Shown one piece after another: positions 33,884 to 42,794 of a stretch of DNA of 64,000 bases; the first letter of the stretch is position 1, and each line of letters opens with the position of its first letter. The position numbers and the translations under genes are program-made. The notes under the pieces are model-generated. The model was not told the origin of the DNA, searched no databases, and was given only the letters and a program-made list of their open reading frames with translations. The DNA comes from Cyclobacteriaceae bacterium (GTDB lineage Bacteria; Bacteroidota; Bacteroidia; Cytophagales; Cyclobacteriaceae), in assembly GCA_020832305.1 (NCBI GenBank), contig JAFIEV010000010.1, positions 1-64,000 of the forward strand, read 5' to 3'.

Positions 33884-34512
33884 TGGCAAAAAAACCAAGA
33901 GGCCTGCCACAGGTTAATTCAAGCTCAATGGCGGATATCGCGTTTCTATTGTTGATCTTCTTTCTGGTAACTACAACGATAGCTACAGACCGTGGATTAA
34001 CATTGGTATTGCCGCCAAAATTAGACCCTAATCAGCCCCCTCCGGATATCACAAAAAACCAGAGGAACATCTTCAAAATTCTCGTGAACTCTCAGGATAG
34101 AATCCTGGTAGAAGATGAACCTTTTACTGATATTCCAAAACTTCGGGGCATGGTTAAAGAATTCGTACTCAACTTCGGGCGACCTAAGGAAGAAGATATA
34201 CAGTTGTTTAATTCCTTGCCACCATCACTCAGAGGTTTGAGTATGCAAACAGGGGAATCTTCAGACAGCCCTCAGGAAGCAGTAGTTTCTTTTAAGACAG
34301 ACCGTGGAACGAGTTATGATATCTACATTCAGATACTCGATGAGCTGCAAGGCGCTTACTATGAAATTTATGGAGAAAGGGTTGGAATAAGCGCAGATGA
34401 ATTCAGAAATCTGGATCAGCGTAACCCTGCCGATAAAGCTAAATACGATGCTGCCAGGGAAAATCTCCCGATGAACATATCTATTGCTGAACCATCAAGA
34501 ATAGGAGGATAA
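33883..34512 (+). CDS. exbD: ExbD/TolR-family protein 1 (209 residues)
   Basis: A short basic N-terminus and VNSSSMADIAFLLLIFFLVTTT, the ExbD helix with its proton-carrying Asp (residue ~18; quoted in parts), then a periplasmic domain. At 209 residues it is longer than the usual ~140; an insert in the middle (about 90-130) carries a Ser/Pro-rich stretch. It pairs with ExbB in the proton-motive energiser complex. The downstream exbD starts 1 bp after its stop. Confidence 0.88.
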   Translation: MAKKPRGLPQVNSSSMADIAFLLLIFFLVTTTIATDRGLTLVLPPKLDPNQPPPDITKNQRNIFKILVNSQDRILVEDEPFTDIPKLRGMVKEFVLNFGRPKEEDIQLFNSLPPSLRGLSMQTGESSDSPQEAVVSFKTDRGTSYDIYIQILDELQGAYYEIYGERVGISADEFRNLDQRNPADKAKYDAARENLPMNISIAEPSRIGG

Positions 34513-34513
34513 T

Positions 34514-34981
34514 ATGCCAAAATTTAAGAAAAACGCTAAGACCAGTCAGGATATTCCTACTTCTTCTCTGCCAGATATTATCTTTATGCTATTGTTTTTC
34601 TTTATGGTTACAACTGTTTTAAGGGAAACCGAAATACTTGTTGAACAAAGAATTCCGAGAGCTACACAGCTTCGTAAACTGGAAAGGAAATCGCTGGTAA
34701 GTTATATTTATGTTGGAAAACCCAGAAAAGCAGAGTTTGGAACCGAACCCAAAATTCAGGTTAACGATATTTTTATAACGCCTAATGAGCTTATTCTTTT
34801 CGTTCAACAGGAACGTGATAAACTTTCTGAAGTTGAAAAAGACCAGCTCACCATATCGATGAAAGTCGATGAGGAGGCTAAAATGGGTATCATATCTGAT
34901 GTGCAGCAACAACTCAGGGAGGTAAATGCCCGTAAAGTTATGTATGCTGTTGTAAGAAGAACAGACTCTGATAGATTCTGA
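34514..34981 (+). CDS. exbD: ExbD/TolR-family protein 2 (155 residues)
   Basis: SSLPDIIFMLLFFFMVTTVL holds the membrane helix with the conserved Asp near residue 21. The periplasmic part ends with VQQQLREVNARKVMYAVVR, as in other ExbD proteins. Two ExbD paralogues in one operon are common in Bacteroidota and suggest a heteromeric stator. Terminator 35010-35045 follows. Confidence 0.9.
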   Translation: MPKFKKNAKTSQDIPTSSLPDIIFMLLFFFMVTTVLRETEILVEQRIPRATQLRKLERKSLVSYIYVGKPRKAEFGTEPKIQVNDIFITPNELILFVQQERDKLSEVEKDQLTISMKVDEEAKMGIISDVQQQLREVNARKVMYAVVRRTDSDRF

Positions 34982-35328
34982 TATTATTAAGAAGAATAGC
35001 TATAATGCCAACCGGTAATTGATCAAAACAATTACCGGTTTTTTACATTATAGGGCCCGATACCTAACACCAAATTGTAGCAAGCATTGCTAAATCCCGT
35101 AGAATTGAAACATTGACCTGGTAACATTATATGGGAACAATTTATCAGTGGAAACCCTTTTCCCACATTGGTATTTTATACAGGAGATGCCAGCCACTGC
35201 AGAAAAAGCAGGCATCAATAATGTATATTCCACATGTTAAGATAAACTAAATCACCAATTTGGGCTATTTTCAGCGCGCCCTGATGCGCATTAGGATTAT
35301 GCTGAAAGGCTTTATTAAAGCGTAGATT
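34982..35328. other. 347-bp intergenic region after the exb operon
   Basis: It holds the exb terminator in its first 65 bases. The remaining ~280 bp between this and the convergent SLC13 gene show no open frame, RNA or repeat I can support. Confidence 0.6.
35010..35045 (+). terminator. Terminator of the exb operon
   Basis: A perfect 12-bp stem: aaccggtaattg (35010-35021) and caattaccggtt (35029-35040) around a 7-base loop, then a T run. Confidence 0.9.
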
Positions 35329-37119
35329 TTAATGGTTCAACAATGTTTTACCATGTAAGGCAATAATGCACAGGCTAACAACGATAAAATAAATAATGTT
35401 TAAAGGTAGTCCCAGTCTTAAAAAGTCTTTAAATCTATAATTCCCCGGTCCATAAATGATAAGGTTAGTCTGATAACCGATAGGTGTTAAAAAAGCGGCT
35501 GAAGCAGTATAGGCAACACCCAGATAAAAGGGGTAACCTGAGATTCCAAGCTGACTGCTGGTGGCATATGCAATGGGAAATGCTATGGATACCGCTCCTA
35601 CATTGGTCACAAACGAAGTGAGGATATTAGTAATGAGCATTAAACCAATCAATATCGACAAATTACCGTAGGGTGCCAGTAAATCAATAAATGCAGTGGC
35701 AATCATAGTGCCGGCACTTGTTTTAGTAATTGCATGTCCAATGGCCAGGGAGAACACAAGAATGATAATCAAATTGAGATCCAGTTCTCTTTTTACATCC
35801 TGAGCAGAAATCAAACTAAAGGCTGCCATTACCGATATAATTATTAGCAGACTAGGAAATAGGGAGAATTTCCCGGTAAATAATAAAACGCAAACCAAAA
35901 TAGCCGTAAGAATAAGGGCATAGTATTTTTTATTGCCGGGTTTTACAATTTGTTTGACTTGTGTAACAATATAAATATCGCGATATATTTCAGCCCTGTC
36001 TCTAAAATCACTGCCGGCAAAGATCATAAGTAAATCTCCGGCCTGTAGTTCTATATCTCCAATCTTTCCTCTGATTCGCTCACCATTACGATGAATTGCG
36101 ATAATGGCTGCATTGTAGCGGTTGCGAAACTTGCATTTTTTTACAGTTTTACCAATAATGCTTGAATTGGTACTCAATACTACCTCTACAACTTCATTAT
36201 TATCAATGTCAAAGGGCATGGCTTGTTCTGGCAGGGCAAGACCAAGTTTTTTATCCAGCAAATCCATTACGTTTTGCGTATCGCCTGCAAAGAATAAAGC
36301 ATCGCCAGCTTCGATCACTTCGCTTGGTGGCACTGGTGAAATAATGCGTTTGCCTCTTATAATTTCAACAAGATATACTCCTTTTAAGCTTCTGAGGCCG
36401 GCCTCCCTTACTTCTTTGCCTATTAAAGGAGAATTGGCAAGGGTTTGTAGCTCGACAACGTATTCTCTAAAGTTCTCAGATAGGTCAGCTAAATTTCTTT
36501 TTTTATAATCAGGCAATAATCGCTCTCCAAAAAAAGTCATAAAACCAATTCCGGTTACTGATACACACAATCCGATGATTAGCAAATCAACAGCCTGAAA
36601 GCCACCTTCACCATAATCAGTCATAAATCCATTAAGAACTAATGTAGTGGAAGTACCAATGACTGTAATCATACCTCCAAGAATGGCAGCGAAAGAAAGG
36701 GGCATTAAAAGCTTTGAGGGTGATATGTTTTTTCTTTTGCCCCATTCAGTTACATAAGGGGTTAATAAAGCCACAACCGGAGTATTGTTGATAATCGAAG
36801 AAAGCAAGGCAACCTGCCCGGTAAGCCGAAAAATAAATGAGCGGTATGACCGGACTGATAAAAACACCTTATCGAGCAATGATTCAATCCTGAAAGTTTT
36901 TCGCAAGCCAGCTGTAATGAGAATCAATAAAATTACGCTTGCAATAGATTCGTTGGAAAATCCGGATAAAACATCCCGTGAGTTAAGTATGCCACAAATT
37001 GTAAATGCAACAACTGCCCCTACAAAACCTATGGCTGGTCGAATATATTCTTTGTATATGAGGAAAAATGCAATAACCAGTGTGGCTATTACAAAATATG
37101 CCTGATAAGTCGAAGACAT
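35329..37119 (-). CDS. SLC13/DASS-type anion transporter with two RCK_C domains
   Basis: A 596-residue membrane protein: about five to six helices in the first ~190 residues, two TrkA_C (RCK_C) regulatory domains (~205-290 and 300-375; VVELQTLANSPLIGKEV and VEVVLSTNSSIIGKTVK mark their starts), then a second helix bundle. SNESIASVILLILI and TSFVTNVGAVSIAFPIA carry the Ser-Asn/Thr-Asn motifs that bind carboxylate or sulfate in this family. It likely imports sulfate or dicarboxylates with sodium. A second, RCK-free SLC13 is at 54.7 kb. Confidence 0.85.
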   Translation of the reverse strand: MSSTYQAYFVIATLVIAFFLIYKEYIRPAIGFVGAVVAFTICGILNSRDVLSGFSNESIASVILLILITAGLRKTFRIESLLDKVFLSVRSYRSFIFRLTGQVALLSSIINNTPVVALLTPYVTEWGKRKNISPSKLLMPLSFAAILGGMITVIGTSTTLVLNGFMTDYGEGGFQAVDLLIIGLCVSVTGIGFMTFFGERLLPDYKKRNLADLSENFREYVVELQTLANSPLIGKEVREAGLRSLKGVYLVEIIRGKRIISPVPPSEVIEAGDALFFAGDTQNVMDLLDKKLGLALPEQAMPFDIDNNEVVEVVLSTNSSIIGKTVKKCKFRNRYNAAIIAIHRNGERIRGKIGDIELQAGDLLMIFAGSDFRDRAEIYRDIYIVTQVKQIVKPGNKKYYALILTAILVCVLLFTGKFSLFPSLLIIISVMAAFSLISAQDVKRELDLNLIIILVFSLAIGHAITKTSAGTMIATAFIDLLAPYGNLSILIGLMLITNILTSFVTNVGAVSIAFPIAYATSSQLGISGYPFYLGVAYTASAAFLTPIGYQTNLIIYGPGNYRFKDFLRLGLPLNIIYFIVVSLCIIALHGKTLLNH

Positions 37120-37212
37120 GCACTATTTTTTAAAACCTACCAAATATATAGGATATACTTGGTAATGTAAAATGGCATGGAAAGTACTTTGCCTGTTTAC
37201 TATATAATCTGT

Positions 37213-38583
37213 TTAGATGCCCTGCAAAGATATGCCGGTAATATTTCTATACAGGTTTAGTGCGTAAGTATCTGTGATGCTTGAAATAAAATCGAGACAA
37301 AGCCTTATGGCATCATATATTGGCAGATGTTCTTTTGATACTAAAGCCATTTTTACTTCTTCAGGCAGCAATCTGATCAGGGTTTCTTCCCGCCATGAGC
37401 CTTTACCGGGTTCAAGTGCCTGTCTGATTACAGCTGGCACAAAAGCTTCAAGGAGGCCATTCAATACTGTAAAACCTGCAATTTCACGATCAAGAACTGG
37501 CTTTGATCTGTAAATCTTTTCTACTGAAAGCTGACTGATCTCACTTAGCCATTTGGCTGAAGGGATTAATTGAGTTAGCGCTTTATCAAAGGTGCCATTT
37601 AAAATACCCGATTCATTCTCCAGGAAAACTTCTGCACATTCATTAATCAACCGGCCTATAGCCAAAGCCCTGAGTAAGCCACTTTTTTCTTTGACATTGG
37701 CAATACTGCTGAGTCTTTTTTCGTCAAATCTTTCTCCAATGATACCGGCAAGCAGATTTTTGGTTTCTTCAAAATGAACCAGACCAAGGTTTGTGGCATC
37801 TTCAAGGTCGATAATGCCGTAGCAAATATCATCGGCAGCCTCTACCAAAAAGCTCAGCGGATGCCTTACCCAGCAATATTCATTTTCTTTACCCAGCTGT
37901 ATCAGTCCGGTTTCCTCAGCCATATTGGCAAAGTGTTCGCGACTGCATTGAAAAAAGCCAAATTTCTTTTGGCTTTTCCTTTGCGGATCTCTTCGTACAA
38001 ATAGCGATTCACAAGGATATTTGCTATATGCTCCAAGGGTGGCAAAGGTTAAGCGTAATCCCTGGTGGTTTGCCATATTTAAAACCCTAAAACCTTGTGC
38101 ATTTCCTTCAAAATGTATAAGATCCTCCCATTCCCTTTCATTGACTTCATTTTTAATAGTGATTTCCTGTTTTTTTTGGTTAAAAAATTCAGAAATCGCA
38201 CTTTCACCGGCATGACCGAAAGGAGGGTTGCCCAGATCATGAGCCAATGCTGCAGAAGAGGTAATAGATGCAAATACTTCCGGAGTGATATTTTCAGCGA
38301 ACAGATGCGGGTGTCTCTTTAAGATTTCCGTTCCGGTAATTTTTCCCAGACTGCGAGCAACGCTGGATACTTCAAGGCTATGTGTGAGCCTGGTATGAAC
38401 AAAATCATGCCTGGGCAGAGGTAAAACCTGTGTCTTATCCTGAAGATTTCTGAAAGGATTTGAAAAGATTATACGGTCATAGTCCTGCTCAAATGATGTA
38501 CGCAAGATATCCGGATTGTCATTCGATGTACCAGAACTTCTTTTGTAACTCAGCAATCTACTCCATTGCATGGAAGTATTCAT
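37213..38583 (-). CDS. dgt: dGTP triphosphohydrolase (dGTPase-like)
   Basis: The 456-residue enzyme has the HD metal site: HTRLTHSLEVS, AHDLGNPPFGHAGE and later VEAADDICYGIIDLED. It opens with MNTSMQWSRLLS and a block RTSFEQDYDRIIFS, typical of family starts. The enzyme cleaves dGTP to deoxyguanosine and triphosphate, controlling dNTP pools; members also limit phage replication. An ATG at residue 5 is an alternative start. It stands 25 bp after the 116-residue hypothetical gene. Confidence 0.93.
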   Translation of the reverse strand: MNTSMQWSRLLSYKRSSGTSNDNPDILRTSFEQDYDRIIFSNPFRNLQDKTQVLPLPRHDFVHTRLTHSLEVSSVARSLGKITGTEILKRHPHLFAENITPEVFASITSSAALAHDLGNPPFGHAGESAISEFFNQKKQEITIKNEVNEREWEDLIHFEGNAQGFRVLNMANHQGLRLTFATLGAYSKYPCESLFVRRDPQRKSQKKFGFFQCSREHFANMAEETGLIQLGKENEYCWVRHPLSFLVEAADDICYGIIDLEDATNLGLVHFEETKNLLAGIIGERFDEKRLSSIANVKEKSGLLRALAIGRLINECAEVFLENESGILNGTFDKALTQLIPSAKWLSEISQLSVEKIYRSKPVLDREIAGFTVLNGLLEAFVPAVIRQALEPGKGSWREETLIRLLPEEVKMALVSKEHLPIYDAIRLCLDFISSITDTYALNLYRNITGISLQGI

Positions 38584-38608
38584 TTGATCAGGTAATTATT
38601 ATTGTGGT

Positions 38609-38959
38609 TTATTTAATGGTTTCCTGATGAAGATGTTCATGTAATCCCAGGCCAATGTAGATCTCATCTCTAAGCTTCTTATTTTTTTCAGTTGGTTTTC
38701 TGATATAGTTTTCAGTGTAAGCCAGTGCAAACATTTGCTTTGATTCGAAAAGCCCAGGGATCACTTCACCGGGCACATAATCGTATTTAGTGAAAAGATA
38801 TTGATAAATATCTGATAGTTCTGAAGCGTTTTCCACTTGTTGATAAGAATCTATCAGTTCAATAAAATCTGATGATGGCAAATTGAGTAGCTGGTGAATC
38901 CTTTCAGCGAGTTGAAGGGTTTTTTCAGGCAATTCTTTAGTGGTGTAATCGTCTTCCAT
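38609..38959 (-). CDS. Hypothetical protein, 116 residues
   Basis: An acidic helical protein with no membrane segment or recognised motif; it ends in HEHLHQ, a weak metal-binding-like His cluster, which may be chance. It lies 25 bp upstream of the dGTPase gene in the same direction, so the two are likely co-transcribed. Not recognised. Confidence 0.6.
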   Translation of the reverse strand: MEDDYTTKELPEKTLQLAERIHQLLNLPSSDFIELIDSYQQVENASELSDIYQYLFTKYDYVPGEVIPGLFESKQMFALAYTENYIRKPTEKNKKLRDEIYIGLGLHEHLHQETIK

Positions 38960-39122
38960 ACTGAAGGATTTGGTTGTGAGACAAAAGATGTCTGCAATAT
39001 AATTAAAGACAATAAAAGGGTAAAATAATCCTGGCGTTTAAATCTTCGGTTTCGCGGTAATTATTTGATAAACAGCTGAATACAAGTTTTTTTGATGATC
39101 AGATTCTAGTTGAAAGCATTTA

Positions 39123-40007
39123 TCAGTTATAGCCGAATCTGTTTAACTTTTTTTCGTTGCTTCTCCAGTTGGGTTCCACTTTTATGTATTGCTCCAGGAA
39201 CACTTTTTTACCGAAGAAAGCCTCCATATCAAGTCGGGCTTCTGTTCCGGTTTTTTTAATTCTTTCTCCCTGGTGTCCCAATAAAATGGCACGTTGAGTG
39301 CTCCTTTCAACATAAATAATGGCCCGCATTTTTATGAGGGTTTCATCTTCCAGAAATTCTTCTATAAGTACTTCACAGCTATAAGGCACTTCTTTTTTAT
39401 AGTTGTCAAGAATTTTTTCCCTTAGAATTTCAGCCGCAAAAAAGCGTTCGGGTTTGTCGGTAAGTTCATCCTTCGGGAAATATGGGGGGTGCTCAGGGAT
39501 ATTATCTAATATGAGGGAAAACAAAGTGTCAATATTTTTACCATTAAGTGCTGAAATCATGATTTGATGATGTGGTTCCAGGATATTTCGCCAGTAATCC
39601 ATTTTGTCTTCGGCCTGAGAACCTTTAGCCAGGTCTATTTTATTCATTACCAAAATTAAAGGTACGCCGGAGTTTTTAAGACGCTCGATAAAGGGTTCGT
39701 TTTCATACTTTTCATAGATATCGGTAACAAACAGTATGATGTCTGCATCTTCGAGTGAACTGCTTACAAAGCGCATCATAGACTGGTGAAGATTGTATTG
39801 GGGATTGAGGATTCCGGGTGTATCTGAATATATTATTTGAAAGTTTTCCCCGCTGAGGATTCCCATAATTCTATGGCGGGTTGTTTGAGCTTTGGAGGTA
39901 ATAATGGAAAGTTTTTCTCCAACGAGTTGGTTCATCAGGGTAGATTTACCTACGTTGGGTTTACCAATAATACTTACAAAGCCGGATTTATGCCCATTTT
40001 GATTCAT
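39123..40007 (-). CDS. era: GTPase Era
   Basis: The 294-residue protein shows G1 GKPNVGKST (~17-25), G3 DTPG, G4 NKID and a C-terminal KH domain with the RNA-binding turn GHQGERIKKTG (~241-251). Era binds 16S rRNA and is needed for small-subunit maturation. Its promoter side faces the tRNA-fMet gene, divergently. Confidence 0.96.
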   Translation of the reverse strand: MNQNGHKSGFVSIIGKPNVGKSTLMNQLVGEKLSIITSKAQTTRHRIMGILSGENFQIIYSDTPGILNPQYNLHQSMMRFVSSSLEDADIILFVTDIYEKYENEPFIERLKNSGVPLILVMNKIDLAKGSQAEDKMDYWRNILEPHHQIMISALNGKNIDTLFSLILDNIPEHPPYFPKDELTDKPERFFAAEILREKILDNYKKEVPYSCEVLIEEFLEDETLIKMRAIIYVERSTQRAILLGHQGERIKKTGTEARLDMEAFFGKKVFLEQYIKVEPNWRSNEKKLNRFGYN

Positions 40008-40031
40008 GGCCTAAGATTTTTTTCAAAGTTA

Positions 40032-40063
40032 CTTGATTTTGGCAAAAACATCTTCTATATTTG
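40032..40063 (+). promoter_or_regulatory. Promoter of tRNA-fMet
   Basis: A perfect -7 box TATATTTG at 40056-40063 with CTTG (one mismatch) 20 bp upstream at 40032-40035. The predicted start near 40070 leaves a ~36-base leader before the tRNA. Confidence 0.55.
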
Positions 40064-40105
40064 CACTCGCTTTTAGGGAAAATATCCTAAAGTGACACAC
40101 CACAT

Positions 40106-40178
<73 letters not shown>

Positions 40179-40547
40179 CGAAACCATAAATTAACAAAAA
40201 AGGAGCTTAATACCAAAGCTCCTTTTTTTATTGGTTTTCAGTGGGTTTGGCCTGTTTTTAGTATTTTTTACATACTTGCATTTATATTGCTTTTTAGGTA
40301 GTTTTAGGTAATTGTTCATACAAAAGTTAGCGGTAAAGAAGCCGTTGGCAAATCTCTGGCCAATAGAAATCTCATTCGTGATTTGATGCTGTGTTATAAA
40401 ACCTCCCCACTATAAAGCCACAATTCTCAGCATGAGCGAATTGTGGAAATTACTGGCTGGTAAGCCAAAGACTAAAATTTTTTTGTCAAAAAACTTTTTA
40501 TGAAGATTTGGCGTTCCTATATTGACTAAGGTTCTAAAAGACACAAC
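40179..40547. other. Intergenic DNA downstream of tRNA-fMet, left edge of accessory patch
   Basis: It holds the tRNA terminator, then a region without genes. A hairpin has arms ccacaattc (40418-40426) and gaattgtgg (40438-40446); its left arm lies in the word aaagccacaattct, which also occurs at 1698-1711. I searched by eye for a second copy of the tRNA 3' end between here and 44 kb and found none. Confidence 0.5.
40196..40230 (+). terminator. Terminator after tRNA-fMet
   Basis: A perfect 13-bp stem, aaaaaaggagctt (40196-40208) with aagctcctttttt (40216-40228), around a 7-base loop. Confidence 0.9.
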
Positions 40548-40733
40548 ATGAACAGGGATGAAGTAAACTCAGCTAAAAAATCCAGAGAAATTGGCAGGCA
40601 GTTAACACGTGATAGTGCTACTTCTCAAAAAGTGCTTATTCAGGTACTTGAGAATGTTGGGAATCCAGATAAGAAAGGTTATTTTGAAATAAAAGTTGGT
40701 GATAAAACTTTTTTGGCACGTCAATTAGGTTAA
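40548..40733 (+). CDS. Hypothetical protein, 61 residues
   Basis: A small basic protein, N-terminal half helical (EVNSAKKSREIGRQLT), C-terminal half a likely beta-hairpin (GYFEIKVGDKTFLARQLG). Not recognised. It ends 3 bp before the next gene, so the two are probably translated together. The pair stands alone in the patch downstream of tRNA-fMet. Confidence 0.5.
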   Translation: MNRDEVNSAKKSREIGRQLTRDSATSQKVLIQVLENVGNPDKKGYFEIKVGDKTFLARQLG

Positions 40734-40736
40734 TAC

Positions 40737-41504
40737 TTGGCACTTGTTTTATCGACAATAATACTATTCCTCTTATTAACTCCGGGGATTGCTTATACGG
40801 TGATGTTCATTACATCTCCGTATTCAATTAAATTATCTAAAAGGAAGTTTCTGGACGTTCTATTTTGGAGCACAATTCCATCTATAATTTTACACTTTTT
40901 GGGCATTTTCTTCGCTCAAGTCTTATTTAGTCAAACTGTTCGCCTTGATATTATTGGAGCACTCTTAAGCACCAACCTAACTTATGAAGAAATACAAATA
41001 GTTTATTCCACTGTCAGGAATAGCCTAGGTCTCATTTTTTTATACCATATTATGCTTGTAACCTTAGGACTTTTAATGGGGTTTTTGGTTAGAAGGAGCA
41101 TAAGATATTTTAAACTAGATCGAAAATATCGTTTTTTTCGCTTTTCCAATAAATGGTACTACATTTTTTCAGGGGAGTGTCTTGATTTTCCTGACGTACC
41201 TGATAGCTATCAAGAGATTGGGGATAAAGCGTTAAATATACTTTGTGATATTGGTGGTAAGCAATTCATTTACTCGGGCTGGTACTCTGATTATTATTTA
41301 GATTCGCAAGGAAATTTGGAATCTGTACAGTTAAAAGATCCAATAAGAAGAAGTTTAGATAAGGATAACAAAGAGTCAAATAGATATTACAAAATACCCA
41401 GTAAATATTTTCTTATACCTGTTAAGTCTATTATCAATATTAATATTTTATACATAAAATTTGAGGATAAAACTGAAGTAGAACCATCGACAAATTCTGT
41501 TTGA
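40737..41504 (+). CDS. DUF6338-like membrane protein
   Basis: The TTG at 40737 is used as the start. The 255-residue protein has three membrane helices (~3-27, 38-60, 97-120), and a cytoplasmic beta-rich domain with GGKQFIYSGWYSDYYLDSQ and YKIPSKYFLIPVKSI. The plan of a few helices followed by a G-W-x-x-x-Y-type beta domain fits DUF6338 proteins, but I am not certain. Such proteins have no known function; some occur near mobile or defence genes. The A+T content is higher than in the neighbouring core genes. Confidence 0.6.
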   Translation: MALVLSTIILFLLLTPGIAYTVMFITSPYSIKLSKRKFLDVLFWSTIPSIILHFLGIFFAQVLFSQTVRLDIIGALLSTNLTYEEIQIVYSTVRNSLGLIFLYHIMLVTLGLLMGFLVRRSIRYFKLDRKYRFFRFSNKWYYIFSGECLDFPDVPDSYQEIGDKALNILCDIGGKQFIYSGWYSDYYLDSQGNLESVQLKDPIRRSLDKDNKESNRYYKIPSKYFLIPVKSIININILYIKFEDKTEVEPSTNSV

Positions 41505-41636
41505 AATATTGATCGGTACAGCCTATATGATTCATAGCTCGAGGTTCACTTTTTTTTAACCCAGACTAAGTCATAAATGAACTAAAACAGAGTTTAGTTT
41601 ATGTGAATTAGAATAGGTCTATAAGCTATATGTTAC

Positions 41637-41879
41637 ATGGTTATTGTAAGACTGATGGTTGGCTTTACTAAAGAGGCTCTGTTGCTGTTTAATTCCAGTG
41701 AACTGTTGCTAATCTGTATGTTGCTTAATTTTTTCAACATAGTAATGGTACAATATTGGGCAAAGGTTAAAAAAAGACGTATTTTAATAGTTATGGCAAT
41801 GCTATATTTTGTTATAACAATTGCTTTTACGGTATTTATTGTTTACCTGGGTTTCATGAAAAGTCAATCGGTCCGATAG
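41637..41879 (+). CDS. Small membrane protein, hypothetical
   Basis: An 80-residue frame with two hydrophobic helices (about 18-38 and 48-73) and a basic turn (KVKKRR). Not recognised. It sits alone in A+T-rich DNA. It could be real, but short hydrophobic frames arise by chance in such DNA. Confidence 0.35.
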   Translation: MVIVRLMVGFTKEALLLFNSSELLLICMLLNFFNIVMVQYWAKVKKRRILIVMAMLYFVITIAFTVFIVYLGFMKSQSVR

Positions 41880-42013
41880 CTTATTGTAATTTTAAATTAC
41901 TGTCATCCGGGGAAAAAGTGGGTTTTAAATTAACTTCTATAAAAAGTACAATAGCAAGGCTTTGACACCTCGCTAAAGTTTATGATGTTTGAAGTCTCTA
42001 CAAATCTCACATC

Positions 42014-42235
42014 ATGAGTAAAAATACAAATCCTGCCGGACAGCCCATACTTTGCCAACTAATTTCTTTTTTACCTCGCCAAATTGTTGATGCTTGCCTG
42101 GCCGAGTATCAAAGTGACCGTTACTACAAAACCATGTCTACTTTTAAGCAATTGGTATTTTTACTCTATGGTGTGGTGACAAAAACTAATTCATTGAATA
42201 GCTTGTGCAAAAATCTGTACTTTTTGGAAGATAAC
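42014..42235 (+). mobile_element. IS4-type transposase, N-terminal fragment (DUF4372)
   Basis: From the ATG at 42014 the first ~74 residues match the N-terminal DUF4372 domain of IS4-type transposases (QLISFLPRQIVDACLAEY, FKQLVFLLYGVVTKTNSLN, LCKNLYFLED). After LED the likeness stops and the opposite strand reads as the AbiEii toxin, so the junction lies near 42235. The catalytic DDE domain and right end are missing. A candidate left end, actgtcatccgggg near 41898, is only a guess. The fragment cannot move by itself. Confidence 0.7.
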
Positions 42236-42794
42236 TCATCTACCAAAGCACCGAAAGTCTTAAACGTAAATGGCTCTCTCAGTGAACGGCAACTGATTTC
42301 TATCTGGACCCTTGGTAAAACATATTCCGTATCGGGTTTGATTACATTAGGATAGTATATTTCCAATACCCTTGGATCTTGATCGCTGTCTTTAGCTTCA
42401 ATGACCACAAAATTAAGGTCTGAAAATCCCTTCGCTTCAAATGCTTGTTTTAGCTCTTCAAAGAAAGTTCCGGTAGTGTATGCACCTGCTTTTTTCTGAG
42501 TTTATCTCTTTGGTTCTTTCCTAAATCATCTGAAAAACCGAAATACTTCTTATCAATCGCCAAATCAATATCTTCTGAAAAGCGGTTGATAAGTTTCCAT
42601 GCCTTGCTGAGTGAGGTGCCACCTTTGAATACCAAATGCTCGGCAATGGGCATTTTAAAGATGATTTCTATGGTGCGACTTACCCACCAATCTTTTTCTA
42701 CCGCAAAGGGCTTAATTCCCTTTTGGGTAGCAATTTCCGTAAAGATGGCTGCTTTCTCAGCATTGTCTATGGTGTAAAAATTAATCTTTGCCAT
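42236..42794 (-). pseudogene. AbiEii nucleotidyltransferase toxin, frameshifted and truncated
   Basis: The first part (42794 down to ~42496) encodes the AbiEii core: FAVEKDWWVSRTIEIIF and VFKGGTSLSKAW followed by FSEDIDLAI, the G-G-T-S and D-x-D nucleotidyltransferase motifs. The frame then shifts in a run of six T (42490-42495; six A on the coding strand). Restoring one base joins it to GAYTTGTFFEELKQAFE and on through DPRVLEIYYP and VQIEISCRSLREPF. Near 42235 it is cut by the transposase fragment. The toxin is thus broken twice. It overlaps the antitoxin by 14 bp. Confidence 0.82.
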
